A DNA stretch of 64,000 nt, from positions 1 to 64,000 of the forward strand of contig NZ_PNEO01000022.1 in NCBI RefSeq assembly GCF_002870125.1, read 5' to 3'. Under the pieces are notes generated by a model, which ran no database searches, was not told where the DNA came from, and saw only the letters and a program-made list of their open reading frames with translations. The stretch's first letter is position 1; each line of letters starts with the position of its first letter. The translations under genes were made by a program, and so were the position numbers. Below are positions 16,187-24,764 of the stretch, in pieces. This stretch comes from Burkholderia sp. WAC0059. GTDB taxonomy: Bacteria; Pseudomonadota; Gammaproteobacteria; Burkholderiales; Burkholderiaceae.

Positions 16187-16731
16187 CCACGCTTTTTATT
16201 GGCCCGGTGCCTCTTGGCTCGATTCTTGTCATATGCACGGCCCGGATCGGCGACGTATTGCTGGGTACGCCTGTAGTACGTTCGCTAAAGCTGCATTGGC
16301 ATCGACATGCTGGTGTTCGATGGAACTGCTGGCGCACTGGAGAACAGTCCGTGCTGCATGATTGGAGGGCATGCGCGCGTGGTCGCCCCGGGCGCGCTTC
16401 ATCATGCAGACCCGCCAGTCCCTGCGCGACCAATCGCTTTTTCCGGTGCGGAATTTAATCGTAAAGTTATCTCTGGGACAGAACATTCGCACCGGGGTTC
16501 TGGTGGCGGTACGGGCGCGTGACGTGACGATTGGCAAGACCATCGGCACGCTTCATCGCGACCGGTTGGTTGCGTTGAGAACTGCTGCTCGCTATTTTTC
16601 AGCGATCGGGATTTCAATCCCTTTGTGGATCGCATCGGTCTTCGCTTCGCGTTGCACGAGCCTGGCGACCTCTGCGTGCGCGAAGGTGCGGGATTTCTGG
16701 CAAATCTCCGGGGGCATCTGGTGTGCTGCGT
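16187..16731. other. Gene-free stretch between kinase and GntR gene
   Basis: I see no intact gene in these 545 bases. The first 170 bases carry the family 9 glycosyltransferase remnant. In the rest no reading frame resembles a known protein. Confidence 0.6.
16210..16355 (+). pseudogene. Family 9 glycosyltransferase (heptosyltransferase-like) remnant
   Basis: One frame gives ILVICTARIGDVLLGTPVVR and SLKLHW (16222-16300), the N-terminus of GT9/heptosyltransferase proteins. The next frame continues from 16301 with IDMLVFDGTAGALENSP, the expected following segment. A single-base frameshift near 16300 separates them, and the remaining roughly 300 codons are not recognisable. It is therefore a truncated, frameshifted relic just after the kinase stop codon. 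Boundaries are approximate. Confidence 0.6.
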
Positions 16732-17400
16732 CTATTCTTCCTGCCCAGCAAGGCTGGCCGCCTGGACTTCCCTGAGCGCACGCAGGGCGGCACTGCCGAG
16801 CTGAACCGCGTGGGCACGCGTGGCCAGATAAGCCTGTTCTCCGTTTCCCGCCGCAATGTGCTGGACAATGGTCCGGTGCGCGTCGACGGACTTGCTGAAC
16901 CTTTCGGCGTCAGCCGGATGGTAGCGGCGGAAGGGACTCAACCGGTCGCGCACCTCCATCACCATCCTGCTGAGGACGGCGTTATGCGAGCCCTCGACGA
17001 TGAGGCGATGGAATTCCGCGTTGGCGTCCAGATAGCCTTCGAGATCGCCCGCGGTGGCTTTGGCCTTGGTGATATCGAAAACATACTCAAGCTCCGATTT
17101 TTCCATCGGCGACATCGATTCGGCGGAGATCCGCGCGCACAGCGCTTCGAGTTCGCTGCTCGCATTGAGCAGGTCGGCGACTTCCTTCAGTCCGATGCTG
17201 GAGACAACCGCGCCCCGCATCGGCTCAAGCTGGACCAGGCCGCGCGTGGCCAGTTGCCTGAGCGCCTCGCGCACAGGCGTACGCGATACGCCCAGCGTTT
17301 CGGCGAGACTCCGCTCGTCGAGCCTGGTTCCCGGCGCGTATTTGCCGCTGATGATGTCCTCGCCCAGTTGGGCCTGAATCTTGGATGCAAGTGTGGGCAT
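16732..17400 (-). CDS. GntR-family regulator, FCD (FadR/VanR) subgroup
   Basis: The 222-residue regulator has an N-terminal winged HTH (SGKYAPGTRLDERSLAETLG, then VSRTPVREALRQLATRGLV) and a C-terminal all-helical FCD domain with metal/ligand residues typical of the group (DANAEFHRLIVEGSHN, DAHRTIVQHIAAGN). The start at 17400 gives the standard MPTLASKIQ N-terminus; longer readings add unconserved sequence. It is divergent from the flavin monooxygenase operon and probably represses it, releasing DNA when a carboxylic-acid substrate binds. Candidate operators in the gap share TTGGTGCA. Confidence 0.88.
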   Translation of the reverse strand: MPTLASKIQAQLGEDIISGKYAPGTRLDERSLAETLGVSRTPVREALRQLATRGLVQLEPMRGAVVSSIGLKEVADLLNASSELEALCARISAESMSPMEKSELEYVFDITKAKATAGDLEGYLDANAEFHRLIVEGSHNAVLSRMVMEVRDRLSPFRRYHPADAERFSKSVDAHRTIVQHIAAGNGEQAYLATRAHAVQLGSAALRALREVQAASLAGQEE

Positions 17401-17464
17401 GAGTCGGACGAGAGCGCCAGGAGCGCAAGAACAAAATTGCCCAATTGTATGTCCCCCTGGCCGG

Positions 17465-17472
17465 TTGGTGCA
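17465..17472 (+). promoter_or_regulatory. Putative GntR half-site TTGGTGCA
   Basis: TTGGTGCA matches the reverse complement of the palindrome at 17669 over eight bases and lies 65 bases before the GntR gene start, suitable for autoregulation. The second half is not conserved. Confidence 0.35.
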
Positions 17473-17668
17473 ACGACGGTTTTCCCATAACGTAAGCGTG
17501 ACGCGTTGCCGCCGCGATCTCGACATCGGACCGTTGCCGAGCTGCGTAACAAAAATATCGTTGCGACATAGGCGTGCAGGTTGTCTGTCGCATGCCTGCG
17601 GCAATGCTCCAAAGCACCGTCCCCCCGCAGCGCTTCCGTAATCTCAAATGACATACCATATTAAAACA

Positions 17669-17678
17669 TGGTGCACCA
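17669..17678. promoter_or_regulatory. Palindromic operator TGGTGCACCA for the FCD regulator
   Basis: TGGTGCACCA is a perfect 10-base palindrome directly upstream of a candidate -35 (TTGACT, 17683-17688) of the monooxygenase operon. FCD-type GntR proteins often bind short TNGTnnnACNA palindromes, which this satisfies loosely. The site and the regulator are neighbours. Confidence 0.5.
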
Positions 17679-17823
17679 ATTATTGACTTTGGTTTTTTGT
17701 GGTGAGATGCTTTTTCCGTCGTGCCACAGTTTGTGGCGGTGGGTCTGCCATCCGGCAGGCGGGCCAGGTCGGGGGCGCCTCGCCGAAGGGTAGGCGAAAC
17801 GCGCTGGAGTGCAAGGACGGTAA

Positions 17824-19044
17824 ATGCAAGATTACAGAAACAGAGTCTTGATTGTTGGGGCGGGGCCGGTTGGTATGGTCTGCGCCCTTGCGCTGAATCG
17901 GGCCGGTATCCAGGTCACGGTGTTCGAACAGGAACCGGGTCCGGTCCAGGATCAGCGTGCGGCGTCGATTCATCCGCCAACGCTTGCGATGCTCGATGAG
18001 TTGGGCGTGGCCCAGGCGATCATTCCGCGCGGGCTGGTCTCCGAAGCCTATCAGTATCGCGATCGCCAGTCAGGCGAACTCATCGCGCAGTTCAACCTGG
18101 GGGATCTGGGCGACGAGCTCCGGTTCCCGTTCGTTCTTCAGTACGAGCAGTACAAGCTGACACGCGATATTGCCACGCAGTACGGCAACGAGTCCGATTT
18201 CGACGTCCGGTTCGGTCATCGGGTCACGGAGGTTCACGAATCGGACGAGCGTGTCGAACTTGTCGTCGAAGGGCCCGGCGAGCCACAAAAGCATGTCGGC
18301 CGTTACGTGATCGGCACCGACGGCGGGCGCAGCACGATCCGCAAAGCGGCGGGTATCGCCTTCGAGGGCTTCACCTACGAAGAGCAGTTCATCAAGATCG
18401 CGACTCGCTTCGACTTTCAGGGTGAGCGGCCGGATTATGTGTACCGCAATTATTTCTCTGATCCGGACGAATGGTGCAACCTCTTCAAGGTCCGCGGCGA
18501 AAGCGGAGACGGGTTGTGGCGTGCGATTTTTCCGACTCGCGCGGGAGAATCCGCGGAGCAGGCGGCCAGTCCCGAGGGTATCGAGGCGCGTCTGCAGAAG
18601 TTCTTCCCCAAGTCCGGCCGCTACGAGATTGAATATGCGAACGTCTACAGCGTGAATCAGCGCGTAGCCGCAATGTTTCGCAAGAACAGGATTTTGCTGG
18701 CGGGCGATTCGGCGCATGTGAACAATCCGATCGGCGGCATGGGCATGAACGGCGGCATTCACGATGCCGTGAATCTCGCGGACAAGCTGGTGCTGGTTAT
18801 GCAAGGCCGCGCGGACGACCGGCTGCTCGACCTGTATAGCCGACAGCGCCGGCATGCTGCCGTGGCATACGTTCAGGCGCAGACGATCGCCAACAAGAAA
18901 ATGCTCGAGGAGAAGGACGAGAAGGCGCGGCGCGAGAAATTCGACGAAATGCGGCGCATCGCGGGCGATCCGGCGTTGGCGCGCCAATACATGCGACGCG
19001 CAGCGCTGCTGGAAAGCCTGCGTACCGCCAACGAAATCGAGTAG
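17824..19044 (+). CDS. FAD-dependent aromatic monooxygenase (PheA/TfdB/MhpA type)
   Basis: The 406-residue class A flavoprotein monooxygenase has GAGPVG near residue 12 and a Glu at the end of the first strand for FAD ribose. The DG motif is in VIGTDGGRSTIRK near residue 165, and the GD motif is in LLAGDSAHVNNPIGGMGMNGG near 295. It uses NAD(P)H and oxygen to hydroxylate a phenolic or N-heteroaromatic ring. It is shorter than phenol 2-monooxygenases because it lacks the C-terminal thioredoxin-like domain, so it is closer to hydroxybenzoate- or hydroxynicotinate-type enzymes. It is first in an operon with a hydrolase, VOC and RidA genes. The substrate is unknown. Confidence 0.88.
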   Translation: MQDYRNRVLIVGAGPVGMVCALALNRAGIQVTVFEQEPGPVQDQRAASIHPPTLAMLDELGVAQAIIPRGLVSEAYQYRDRQSGELIAQFNLGDLGDELRFPFVLQYEQYKLTRDIATQYGNESDFDVRFGHRVTEVHESDERVELVVEGPGEPQKHVGRYVIGTDGGRSTIRKAAGIAFEGFTYEEQFIKIATRFDFQGERPDYVYRNYFSDPDEWCNLFKVRGESGDGLWRAIFPTRAGESAEQAASPEGIEARLQKFFPKSGRYEIEYANVYSVNQRVAAMFRKNRILLAGDSAHVNNPIGGMGMNGGIHDAVNLADKLVLVMQGRADDRLLDLYSRQRRHAAVAYVQAQTIANKKMLEEKDEKARREKFDEMRRIAGDPALARQYMRRAALLESLRTANEIE

Positions 19045-19051
19045 GCCGGTG

Positions 19052-20014
19052 ATGATGGGTATCGATAAACCTCACGGCGGGTTATCTGCGGAAAACGCGC
19101 GCCGGCTCGATGAAATCGGCCCGAAATGGGCGGACGACATCAATGGTCACCGCGATTTCGTAATCGACGTCTATAGCCCGGTGGTGGCGCGTGCCGACAA
19201 CGCGGGCATTTCGGTCCGGCGGGATATCGCATACGGCGCACACGGGCGCAACATGGTCGATGTCTTTACGCCTGCGGACGGGCCGGAGCGGCGGCGTCGG
19301 CACGGCGACATCGTTCTGTTCGTGCACGGAGGGGCATTCGTTCGCGGTTCGAAGAGCCGTAACGGACATATCTACGATAACGTCTGTTACTGGTTCGCCC
19401 GTCAGGGTTATGTCGCGGTCAACGTCGAATACCGGCTTGCACACGATGCGCCGTACCCGGGCGGCGCCGAGGACGTGGCGCGTGCCGCGGACTGGGCCGT
19501 GACGAATCTTCGCGAGCCCGGCGCGCCTGCGCCGCGCGTCCTGCTGGTCGGCCATTCTGCGGGCGGCACGCACGTAGCGACCTGCGTTTTCGATCCGGCG
19601 TTCAGGGCGCGTCCGGTGGCGAATATCGGTGCTGTCGTATTGGTCAGCGCGCGGCTGCGCGCGGACGTACATCCGGACAATCCAAATGCTGCAGGCGTGA
19701 AAGCTTATTTCGGCGAGAACGCGGGGCTTTACGAAGAGCGTTCGCCTGTCACGCATGCGCATTGCGCCGACGTGCCGTTGATGATTGTCGTCGCCGAATA
19801 CGAGAATCCCTATCTCGACCGGTACGGCGCGGAATTCTTCCATCGTGCCAGTCAGGCCCGGGCGATCAAACCGCGATTTGTCCAGATGAAAGGACATAAC
19901 CATACGTCGATCGTTGCCCATTTCAACTCCGGCGAGGAGACCCTCGGGGCCGCGATGGTGGGGTTTTTCGACGATCTGCCGGCACACGACAGCGACCGGA
20001 GCCCGTCTGCATGA
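19052..20014 (+). CDS. Alpha/beta hydrolase, HGG esterase / formamidase-like
   Basis: The 320-residue hydrolase has the hormone-sensitive-lipase/kynurenine-formamidase layout: oxyanion HGGAFVRGS near residue 92, nucleophile Ser in GHSAGG near 168, and His in KGHNHTSIV near 290. The acidic residue is probably within VVAEYENPYLD. A long N-terminal helical cap precedes the fold. It starts seven bases after the monooxygenase stop, with ATG at 19052 or 19055, so the two are translationally close. It may hydrolyse an ester, amide or formyl group made in this pathway. Confidence 0.82.
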   Translation: MMGIDKPHGGLSAENARRLDEIGPKWADDINGHRDFVIDVYSPVVARADNAGISVRRDIAYGAHGRNMVDVFTPADGPERRRRHGDIVLFVHGGAFVRGSKSRNGHIYDNVCYWFARQGYVAVNVEYRLAHDAPYPGGAEDVARAADWAVTNLREPGAPAPRVLLVGHSAGGTHVATCVFDPAFRARPVANIGAVVLVSARLRADVHPDNPNAAGVKAYFGENAGLYEERSPVTHAHCADVPLMIVVAEYENPYLDRYGAEFFHRASQARAIKPRFVQMKGHNHTSIVAHFNSGEETLGAAMVGFFDDLPAHDSDRSPSA

Positions 20015-20102
20015 CGCTCTGGAAGTTCAAACGAAGACCTATTGGCGGAGGAATAGCCGCCCACGCATGAATGAGTGGGTCGCTGTTCGATCTTGTGGCA
20101 TA

Positions 20103-20114
20103 CCAAAATTTTGG
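20103..20114. promoter_or_regulatory. Perfect palindrome CCAAAATTTTGG
   Basis: A 12-base perfect palindrome, bounded further out by TACC and GGTA, sits 35 bases before the VOC gene in a 134-base gap. It may be an internal promoter operator. It does not match the GntR candidate sites. Confidence 0.35.
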
Positions 20115-20148
20115 GGTGGGGTACATTCCGCTAGAACTGGAGAGTTAA

Positions 20149-20586
20149 ATGGAAAAACTTCGGCACATCGCATTGTCAGTTAGTGATCCTGATCAGGCGG
20201 CAACTTTTTTCGAGCAGGCGTTTGGCATGAAACGCGCGGGTCGCGCAATGCGCGGGTGGTACATGACGGATGGGGTGATGAACGTCGCGTTGCTGAATTT
20301 CAAGGATGAATCAGTGCCGGGTTATGCAGGCTTGAAAGACGTGCGGGGCGTGATTCACTTCGGCATGTGGGTCGACAACCTGGAGGCGGCGGAGAAGCGC
20401 GTGGTGGCCGCCGGCGGAACCTACCTAACGGGCCGCAAGGAGACCGATCCCAATGTCTATTACGAGGTCAAATACCGGACACCGGACGGCATCGTTTTTG
20501 ACATCACGGAAAGCGGCTGGAAGGGGGCGGTGAAGGAGGTCGTGCCGTCGGAGATCGAGGCCGGCAATGCATCCGAAAAGGGTTGA
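20149..20586 (+). CDS. VOC (glyoxalase/dioxygenase) superfamily protein
   Basis: The 145-residue single-module vicinal oxygen chelate protein has two beta-alpha-beta-beta-beta repeats: LRHIALSVSDPDQAATFFEQ at the start and GVIHFGMWVDNLEAAEKRV in the middle, with candidate metal ligands His6, His66 and a C-terminal Glu (FDITES). Members include glyoxalases, isomerases and small dioxygenases, so the reaction cannot be named. In this context it could be a ring-opening or isomerising step acting on the hydroxylated product. The gene lies 134 bases after the hydrolase and just before the RidA gene. Confidence 0.82.
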   Translation: MEKLRHIALSVSDPDQAATFFEQAFGMKRAGRAMRGWYMTDGVMNVALLNFKDESVPGYAGLKDVRGVIHFGMWVDNLEAAEKRVVAAGGTYLTGRKETDPNVYYEVKYRTPDGIVFDITESGWKGAVKEVVPSEIEAGNASEKG

Positions 20587-20648
20587 CCAACTGCAGCGGT
20601 ATTGCCGCTTGCACCGGGTGAGCGGGTACTACGAAAAATAGACGATTC

Positions 20649-21089
20649 ATGAATCCAGATACAGCTAATGTCAGGCCGTTAGGCAACTATCCGGCAGCGA
20701 AGGTCATGGGCGATCTCGTCTTCGTGTCCGGCCTGAGCGCTCGTCTTCCTGGGGGCGCTGTCGCTGGCGCCAGCGTGGTTGATGGGCGCTTGTGTCTCGA
20801 TGTCGCCGTGCAGACGCGGACGATCTTCGACAAATTGCAGGCCGTGCTTCGCGAGTACGGGACCGGTATCGAGCATTGCCTCGACATTACCGTGTTCCTT
20901 GTCGACATGGGCGACTTTGATGCGTTCAACCAGGTGTATTCGGAGTATTTCCCGATGGAGACGGGACCGGCCCGGACGACGGTCGCGGTACGGGCATTGC
21001 CCCGGCCGGAAATGGTTGTCGAGTTCAAGGTGATGGCGGCACGACCTCACGAGGCCAGAGGAAGCAGCCTGCCAGGTTCCAGCCCATAG
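20649..21089 (+). CDS. RidA/YjgF family enamine deaminase (2-aminomuconate deaminase-like)
   Basis: The 146-residue RidA-superfamily protein shows VRPLGNYPAAKVMGDLVFVSG, SARLPGG, a TRTIFDKLQAVL helix, DITVFLVDMGDFDAFN and the catalytic Arg in GPARTTVAV, ending with EFKVMA. The start (VRPLGNYP) resembles 2-aminomuconate deaminases of nitroaromatic and aminophenol pathways more than housekeeping RidA. That suggests an enamine/imine intermediate, so the substrate of this operon may carry nitrogen on or in the ring. It is 62 bases after the VOC gene on the same strand. Confidence 0.82.
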   Translation: MNPDTANVRPLGNYPAAKVMGDLVFVSGLSARLPGGAVAGASVVDGRLCLDVAVQTRTIFDKLQAVLREYGTGIEHCLDITVFLVDMGDFDAFNQVYSEYFPMETGPARTTVAVRALPRPEMVVEFKVMAARPHEARGSSLPGSSP

Positions 21090-21468
21090 AGAGGTGACCC
21101 AGGATCGGCGCGGCGGCGCCGCGCGGTATCGCTGGACGGTTGGCCGCCGCATTGCTTGAGTCGTTTCCACATGCTTTCAGTCCCCGTCGAGCGGACTGGT
21201 CTTTTCCGTTGCTTCCTTTGCACGCATTGGGATACTGCCTTCGGTATTCCATGTTTTTGAAAAGTACACCAATCATATTTTCTGGCGTATCTTGCTCGCA
21301 AGCTGTCGACACCGGCTTGCCGGGTGAGTGCAGGACAACTGTGCGTCGGATATCGAATGATGGGGTCGCCAGGGACATTACGCGGAGAAGCGTTCCCTCC
21401 GCACATGGGTGGATCCGGGAGGCGACCTGTCTGCGTACCCAGTCTGTCATCGCTTTTTGAGAGCAATC
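21090..21468. other. Gap between RidA and dehydrogenase genes
   Basis: There are 379 bases without a recognisable gene. The middle is AT-rich and contains GTACACCAAT, which resembles the GntR candidate operator. A separate promoter for the dehydrogenase-transporter pair probably lies here. Confidence 0.5.
21264..21273 (+). promoter_or_regulatory. Second GntR-like site GTACACCAAT
   Basis: GTACACCAAT differs by one base from GTGCACCAAT at 17672-17681 region of the monooxygenase promoter, and both are followed by an AT-rich stretch. It lies about 200 bases before the dehydrogenase gene. Confidence 0.35.
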
Positions 21469-22398
21469 ATGAAACCCCTTCTCATTTCATTCATTCCGCT
21501 GCCGCAGGAGACCTTGCATGCGTTGAGCGAGCACTACGACGTTCATCGGAGCACGGAATCAGATACGGCGTTACCAGACGCTGCGCGGGTTGTCGTCACG
21601 AATGGGACGACAGGCATGACGGACGAGACGATGGCGAAGCTGCCGCAATTGGGGCTGATCTGTTCGTTTGGCGCCGGTTACGAAAACATCGATGTGGAAG
21701 CGGCGGGCCGGCGCGAGATCGTTGTCGCGAATGCGCCCGGAACCAACGTCGCCACCGTGGCGGATCACACGATAGGCTTTCTGCTGGCGCTGACGCGGCG
21801 CCAGGAATCGCTGTCCAACGCGGTGAAGTCGGGGCAATGGGCCACGTCGCGCGAGGCGCGGCCGACTTTGACCGGCAGCTCGATCGGGATAGTTGGAATG
21901 GGGCGGGTAGGGCGTCTCGTGGCCGAGCGTGCCGAAGCCTTCGACATGAGGATCGGCTATTTCGGCCGGTCCGTAAAGGACGGCGCGCCGGGCACGTTTT
22001 TCGGGAGTCTGGTGGCGCTGGCACAAGCCAGCGATTTTCTCGTGCTGGCGTGTCCGGGTGGAAAGGCGACCCGTCATCTGGTCGATCGCGAGGTCCTTCG
22101 GGCACTCGGCCCACGGGGCTACCTGGTCAACGTGGCACGCGGCAGTGTGGTCGATACGGAGGCGCTGATTGACTCGCTCCGGCACGACGAAATCGCCGGC
22201 GCCGCGCTGGATGTGCTGGAGACGGAACCCGAGGTTCCGCAGGCTTTGCTTGATGACGAGCGGGTGCTGATTACGCCGCACATGGCTGGCCGTTCTCCCG
22301 CGTCGTTCCAGGCACAGACGGACGCGTTGCTGTCGAGCCTGAACCAGTATCTGGCGGGCATGCCCGTCACGAGCGCGGTCCAGCCGGCGCGTACGTGA
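21469..22398 (+). CDS. D-2-hydroxyacid dehydrogenase (glyoxylate/hydroxypyruvate reductase type)
   Basis: The 309-residue NAD(P)-dependent D-2-hydroxyacid dehydrogenase has substrate-domain GAGYENIDV, a Rossmann motif GIVGMGRVGRLVAERA near residue 145, catalytic Arg in VNVARGSVVDT, Glu in LDVLETEPEV and His in ITPHMAGRSP. The start at 21469 gives the normal MKPLLISF N-terminus. It probably reduces a 2-oxo acid such as glyoxylate, hydroxypyruvate or a pathway product. It lies in the same direction as the monooxygenase operon, with a possible copy of the GntR site upstream, and is followed by a transporter gene. Confidence 0.88.
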   Translation: MKPLLISFIPLPQETLHALSEHYDVHRSTESDTALPDAARVVVTNGTTGMTDETMAKLPQLGLICSFGAGYENIDVEAAGRREIVVANAPGTNVATVADHTIGFLLALTRRQESLSNAVKSGQWATSREARPTLTGSSIGIVGMGRVGRLVAERAEAFDMRIGYFGRSVKDGAPGTFFGSLVALAQASDFLVLACPGGKATRHLVDREVLRALGPRGYLVNVARGSVVDTEALIDSLRHDEIAGAALDVLETEPEVPQALLDDERVLITPHMAGRSPASFQAQTDALLSSLNQYLAGMPVTSAVQPART

Positions 22399-22449
22399 CG
22401 GTCACCCTCTACCTGCACCGCATACGTGACAACTCATTCGGAGTCTTCG

Positions 22450-23817
22450 ATGTCTGGCAACGGCACCCCAACCAGAAAACCGGGCGCGCTGGCAATTATT
22501 GCCGCCGGAACGATCGGCAACGCGCTTGAATGGTATGACCTGTTCGTCTACGGTTATCTTGCCGTGATTATCGGGAAGATCTTCTTCCCGAGCGGCAGTG
22601 AATTCACATCGTTGCTCTATGCCGTCGGGACCTTCGGCGTTTCATATATCATGCGCCCGCTCGGTGCGGCGGTTATCGGGTCTTATGCGGACCGCTTCGG
22701 GCGCAAGGCCGGCATGACGCTGACGATCGGCATCATGGGCCTGGGTACCGCGTTGATGGCGTTTACACCCGGGTACGAAACGATCGGGAAATGGGCCGCC
22801 GTGCTGGTTGTGATCGGCAAATTCATGCAGGGCTTCTCGGCCGGCGGCGAATTCGGCACTTCGATTGCGTTCATGATTGAATCTGCACCGGCGAAGCGGA
22901 AGACCTTCTTCGGCAGTTTCCAGTTCGTCGGAATCGGCATTGCCACCGCGCTCGCGTCGTACGCCGGAATCGCGCTGAATACTTACTTTACGCCAGCAGA
23001 ATTGGCTTCCTGGGCGTGGCGGTTACCGTTCATTTTCGGCTTGTTGATCGTGCCCGTTGGCTACCTGATTCGACGGGGCGTGAGCGAAACGCCGGAATTC
23101 CTGGCTGACGCGACAGCGATGAAAACGACCCGGCCGGTCGCGGATCTCATGCTGTCCGGCAAGGCAAGGCTGATTTTCGCGATTGGTATCTATTCGCTTT
23201 CGGCTTCAACGAACTATCTGCTCCACGCCTATATTCCGACTTATGCGATGAGGGAATTACGGCTCAGTCCGGATGTGTCATTCTGGGGCGCGATGTTGTT
23301 CTCCATCGTGCAGATCGTGTTGACGCCGATGATCGGCATGCTGTGCGACCGTTTCGGGAAATTTCCATTCGTGGTGGTCGGGATCGTGCTGACCGGCATC
23401 GGCACCTATCCTGCATTTGCGTTGATGATCGCGCATCCGCAGCCGGTCATGTTCCTGTCGATCATCACGATCCTCGCTGTCCTGGTGACGGTTTTCACGG
23501 GACCCATTCCGACACTGCTGGCCGAGCAGTTTCCAATGGGCGTGAGGACGACCGGGTTGGGATTGGTACACAACCTGAACTTCACGCTTTTCGGCGGGTT
23601 TGCCCCTTTCATCTGCGTATGGCTGATTCACTGGAGTCACGATAAGTTCGTTCCGGCGTATTACGTGCTGGTCACGGCGGTCATGGCTTTCATCAGCGTT
23701 TTCTTTTTCGGTTTCCGCCTTCGGGCCGGGTCGCATGAAGCAGGAGCGCCGCCCCATGGTGCAACTCAGGCCGTGAATGCATACGCAGCCCCCTCGAGGC
23801 AGGGGCCACAGACCTGA
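22450..23817 (+). CDS. MFS transporter, metabolite:H+ symporter (MHS) type
   Basis: The 455-residue major facilitator of the ProP/KgtP/ShiA-like MHS family has GNALEWYDLFVYGYLA in span 1, motif A variant GSYADRFGRKAGM, GFSAGGEFGTSIAFMIE in span 4 and a second DRFGKFPF. The family moves organic acids and osmolytes with protons. The start at 22450 is preceded by CGGAG; a GTG at 22426 is possible. It follows the D-hydroxyacid dehydrogenase by 51 bases and probably imports the acid degraded by this operon. Confidence 0.88.
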   Translation: MSGNGTPTRKPGALAIIAAGTIGNALEWYDLFVYGYLAVIIGKIFFPSGSEFTSLLYAVGTFGVSYIMRPLGAAVIGSYADRFGRKAGMTLTIGIMGLGTALMAFTPGYETIGKWAAVLVVIGKFMQGFSAGGEFGTSIAFMIESAPAKRKTFFGSFQFVGIGIATALASYAGIALNTYFTPAELASWAWRLPFIFGLLIVPVGYLIRRGVSETPEFLADATAMKTTRPVADLMLSGKARLIFAIGIYSLSASTNYLLHAYIPTYAMRELRLSPDVSFWGAMLFSIVQIVLTPMIGMLCDRFGKFPFVVVGIVLTGIGTYPAFALMIAHPQPVMFLSIITILAVLVTVFTGPIPTLLAEQFPMGVRTTGLGLVHNLNFTLFGGFAPFICVWLIHWSHDKFVPAYYVLVTAVMAFISVFFFGFRLRAGSHEAGAPPHGATQAVNAYAAPSRQGPQT

Positions 23818-24764
23818 TTGTCTCCAGGGCTATCTACTTCCGGGGGAAGCAGTAATCTCCCTGAACAGGGGCGGCCCACGGTGTGACGTGTTGCCGGTGA
23901 TTTTCGGCGGTTGACGTCTGGTCGGAACTGGCTCGAGCGACGCCGGATAGCCCCCTGGTCTGCATTCATCGACGGCATGTATGCACGAACCTTGGTGCTC
24001 CCGCTGTGGTAAGCGATCGAGGATTGGGCAACGGCGACCTCCGGGGTGACTTCCCTGCATGGCGTGGACGGCTCGCAGTCCGCCACTCTCGGGGGCACGA
24101 ATCCTGTGGATCAGTCTGGAAACGTCGGGTGCCGGTTTGTGCGTGCGTCAACCCGGGCAGTTTCCTGCGGTGGACGACGCGCAATCCGACTCTTTCCGCA
24201 CGGTCTCATGTATTCAGTCTTGCATTGCCATCCTGGATGAAACCCTTCACGCGTGCCATGGGCCGACAGCGCTGGACAGCCATCGATTCTGGGCGAGTGA
24301 ATAGAGGCCTCGGAATAAGGGTTCGTGGGATCCGCGTCTGGGCCCGACCTTGAGCGCACTCATATCGAGCAGAATGGCCGGACACTATAGATCATCGAAT
24401 CCGACGTTGAAGTAAGCGAAGTCTGATGTCGTGTGTGCGCTTTGAAGCCGTTGGCGGGTACGACAGCCTGATGCAATCGCGACCGGGATCGTGTCTGCGG
24501 TTCCCGGAATAAGGAGGAGGTGTGACAGAGTAGCGATCGACGGCGTGGCGTCGCGAGGGTGGGACTACCGGAGAAAGGGCGGGGGCATTACTGCCACGAA
24601 AGCGGGAAACTGCTATCCACCACCAACACTCAAGGCGGAATTGACGTATTTGCTGTTGCGCCGGAAAGGGGCGAGGGGTGAGAGATGCCTCTGTTGTGTG
24701 CCGGGTGGCAGGCAAGGACGGACTGGCTGGAATTCACCCGCCAGCCGGACTCTTCAGCGATTCA
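23818..24764. other. Gene-free stretch after transporter
   Basis: About 950 bases lie between the MHS transporter and the minus-strand porin. Reading frames of 60-115 codons occur on both strands, but none shows a recognisable domain, good start or codon pattern. I found no insertion-sequence ends. It may be decayed sequence. Confidence 0.5.

Larger units (their letters stand above)
17401..17823. other. Divergent regulatory gap, GntR gene / monooxygenase operon
   Basis: No gene seen. The monooxygenase-proximal half is AT-rich and holds a TGGTGCACCA palindrome next to a possible -35 TTGACT at 17683. The GntR-proximal half holds a TTGGTGCA half-site. Confidence 0.6.

Noticed and set aside
23818..24764. 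Transposase or integrase remnant
   Set aside because: I looked for DDE, tyrosine-recombinase and IS-end signatures in both strands and saw none.
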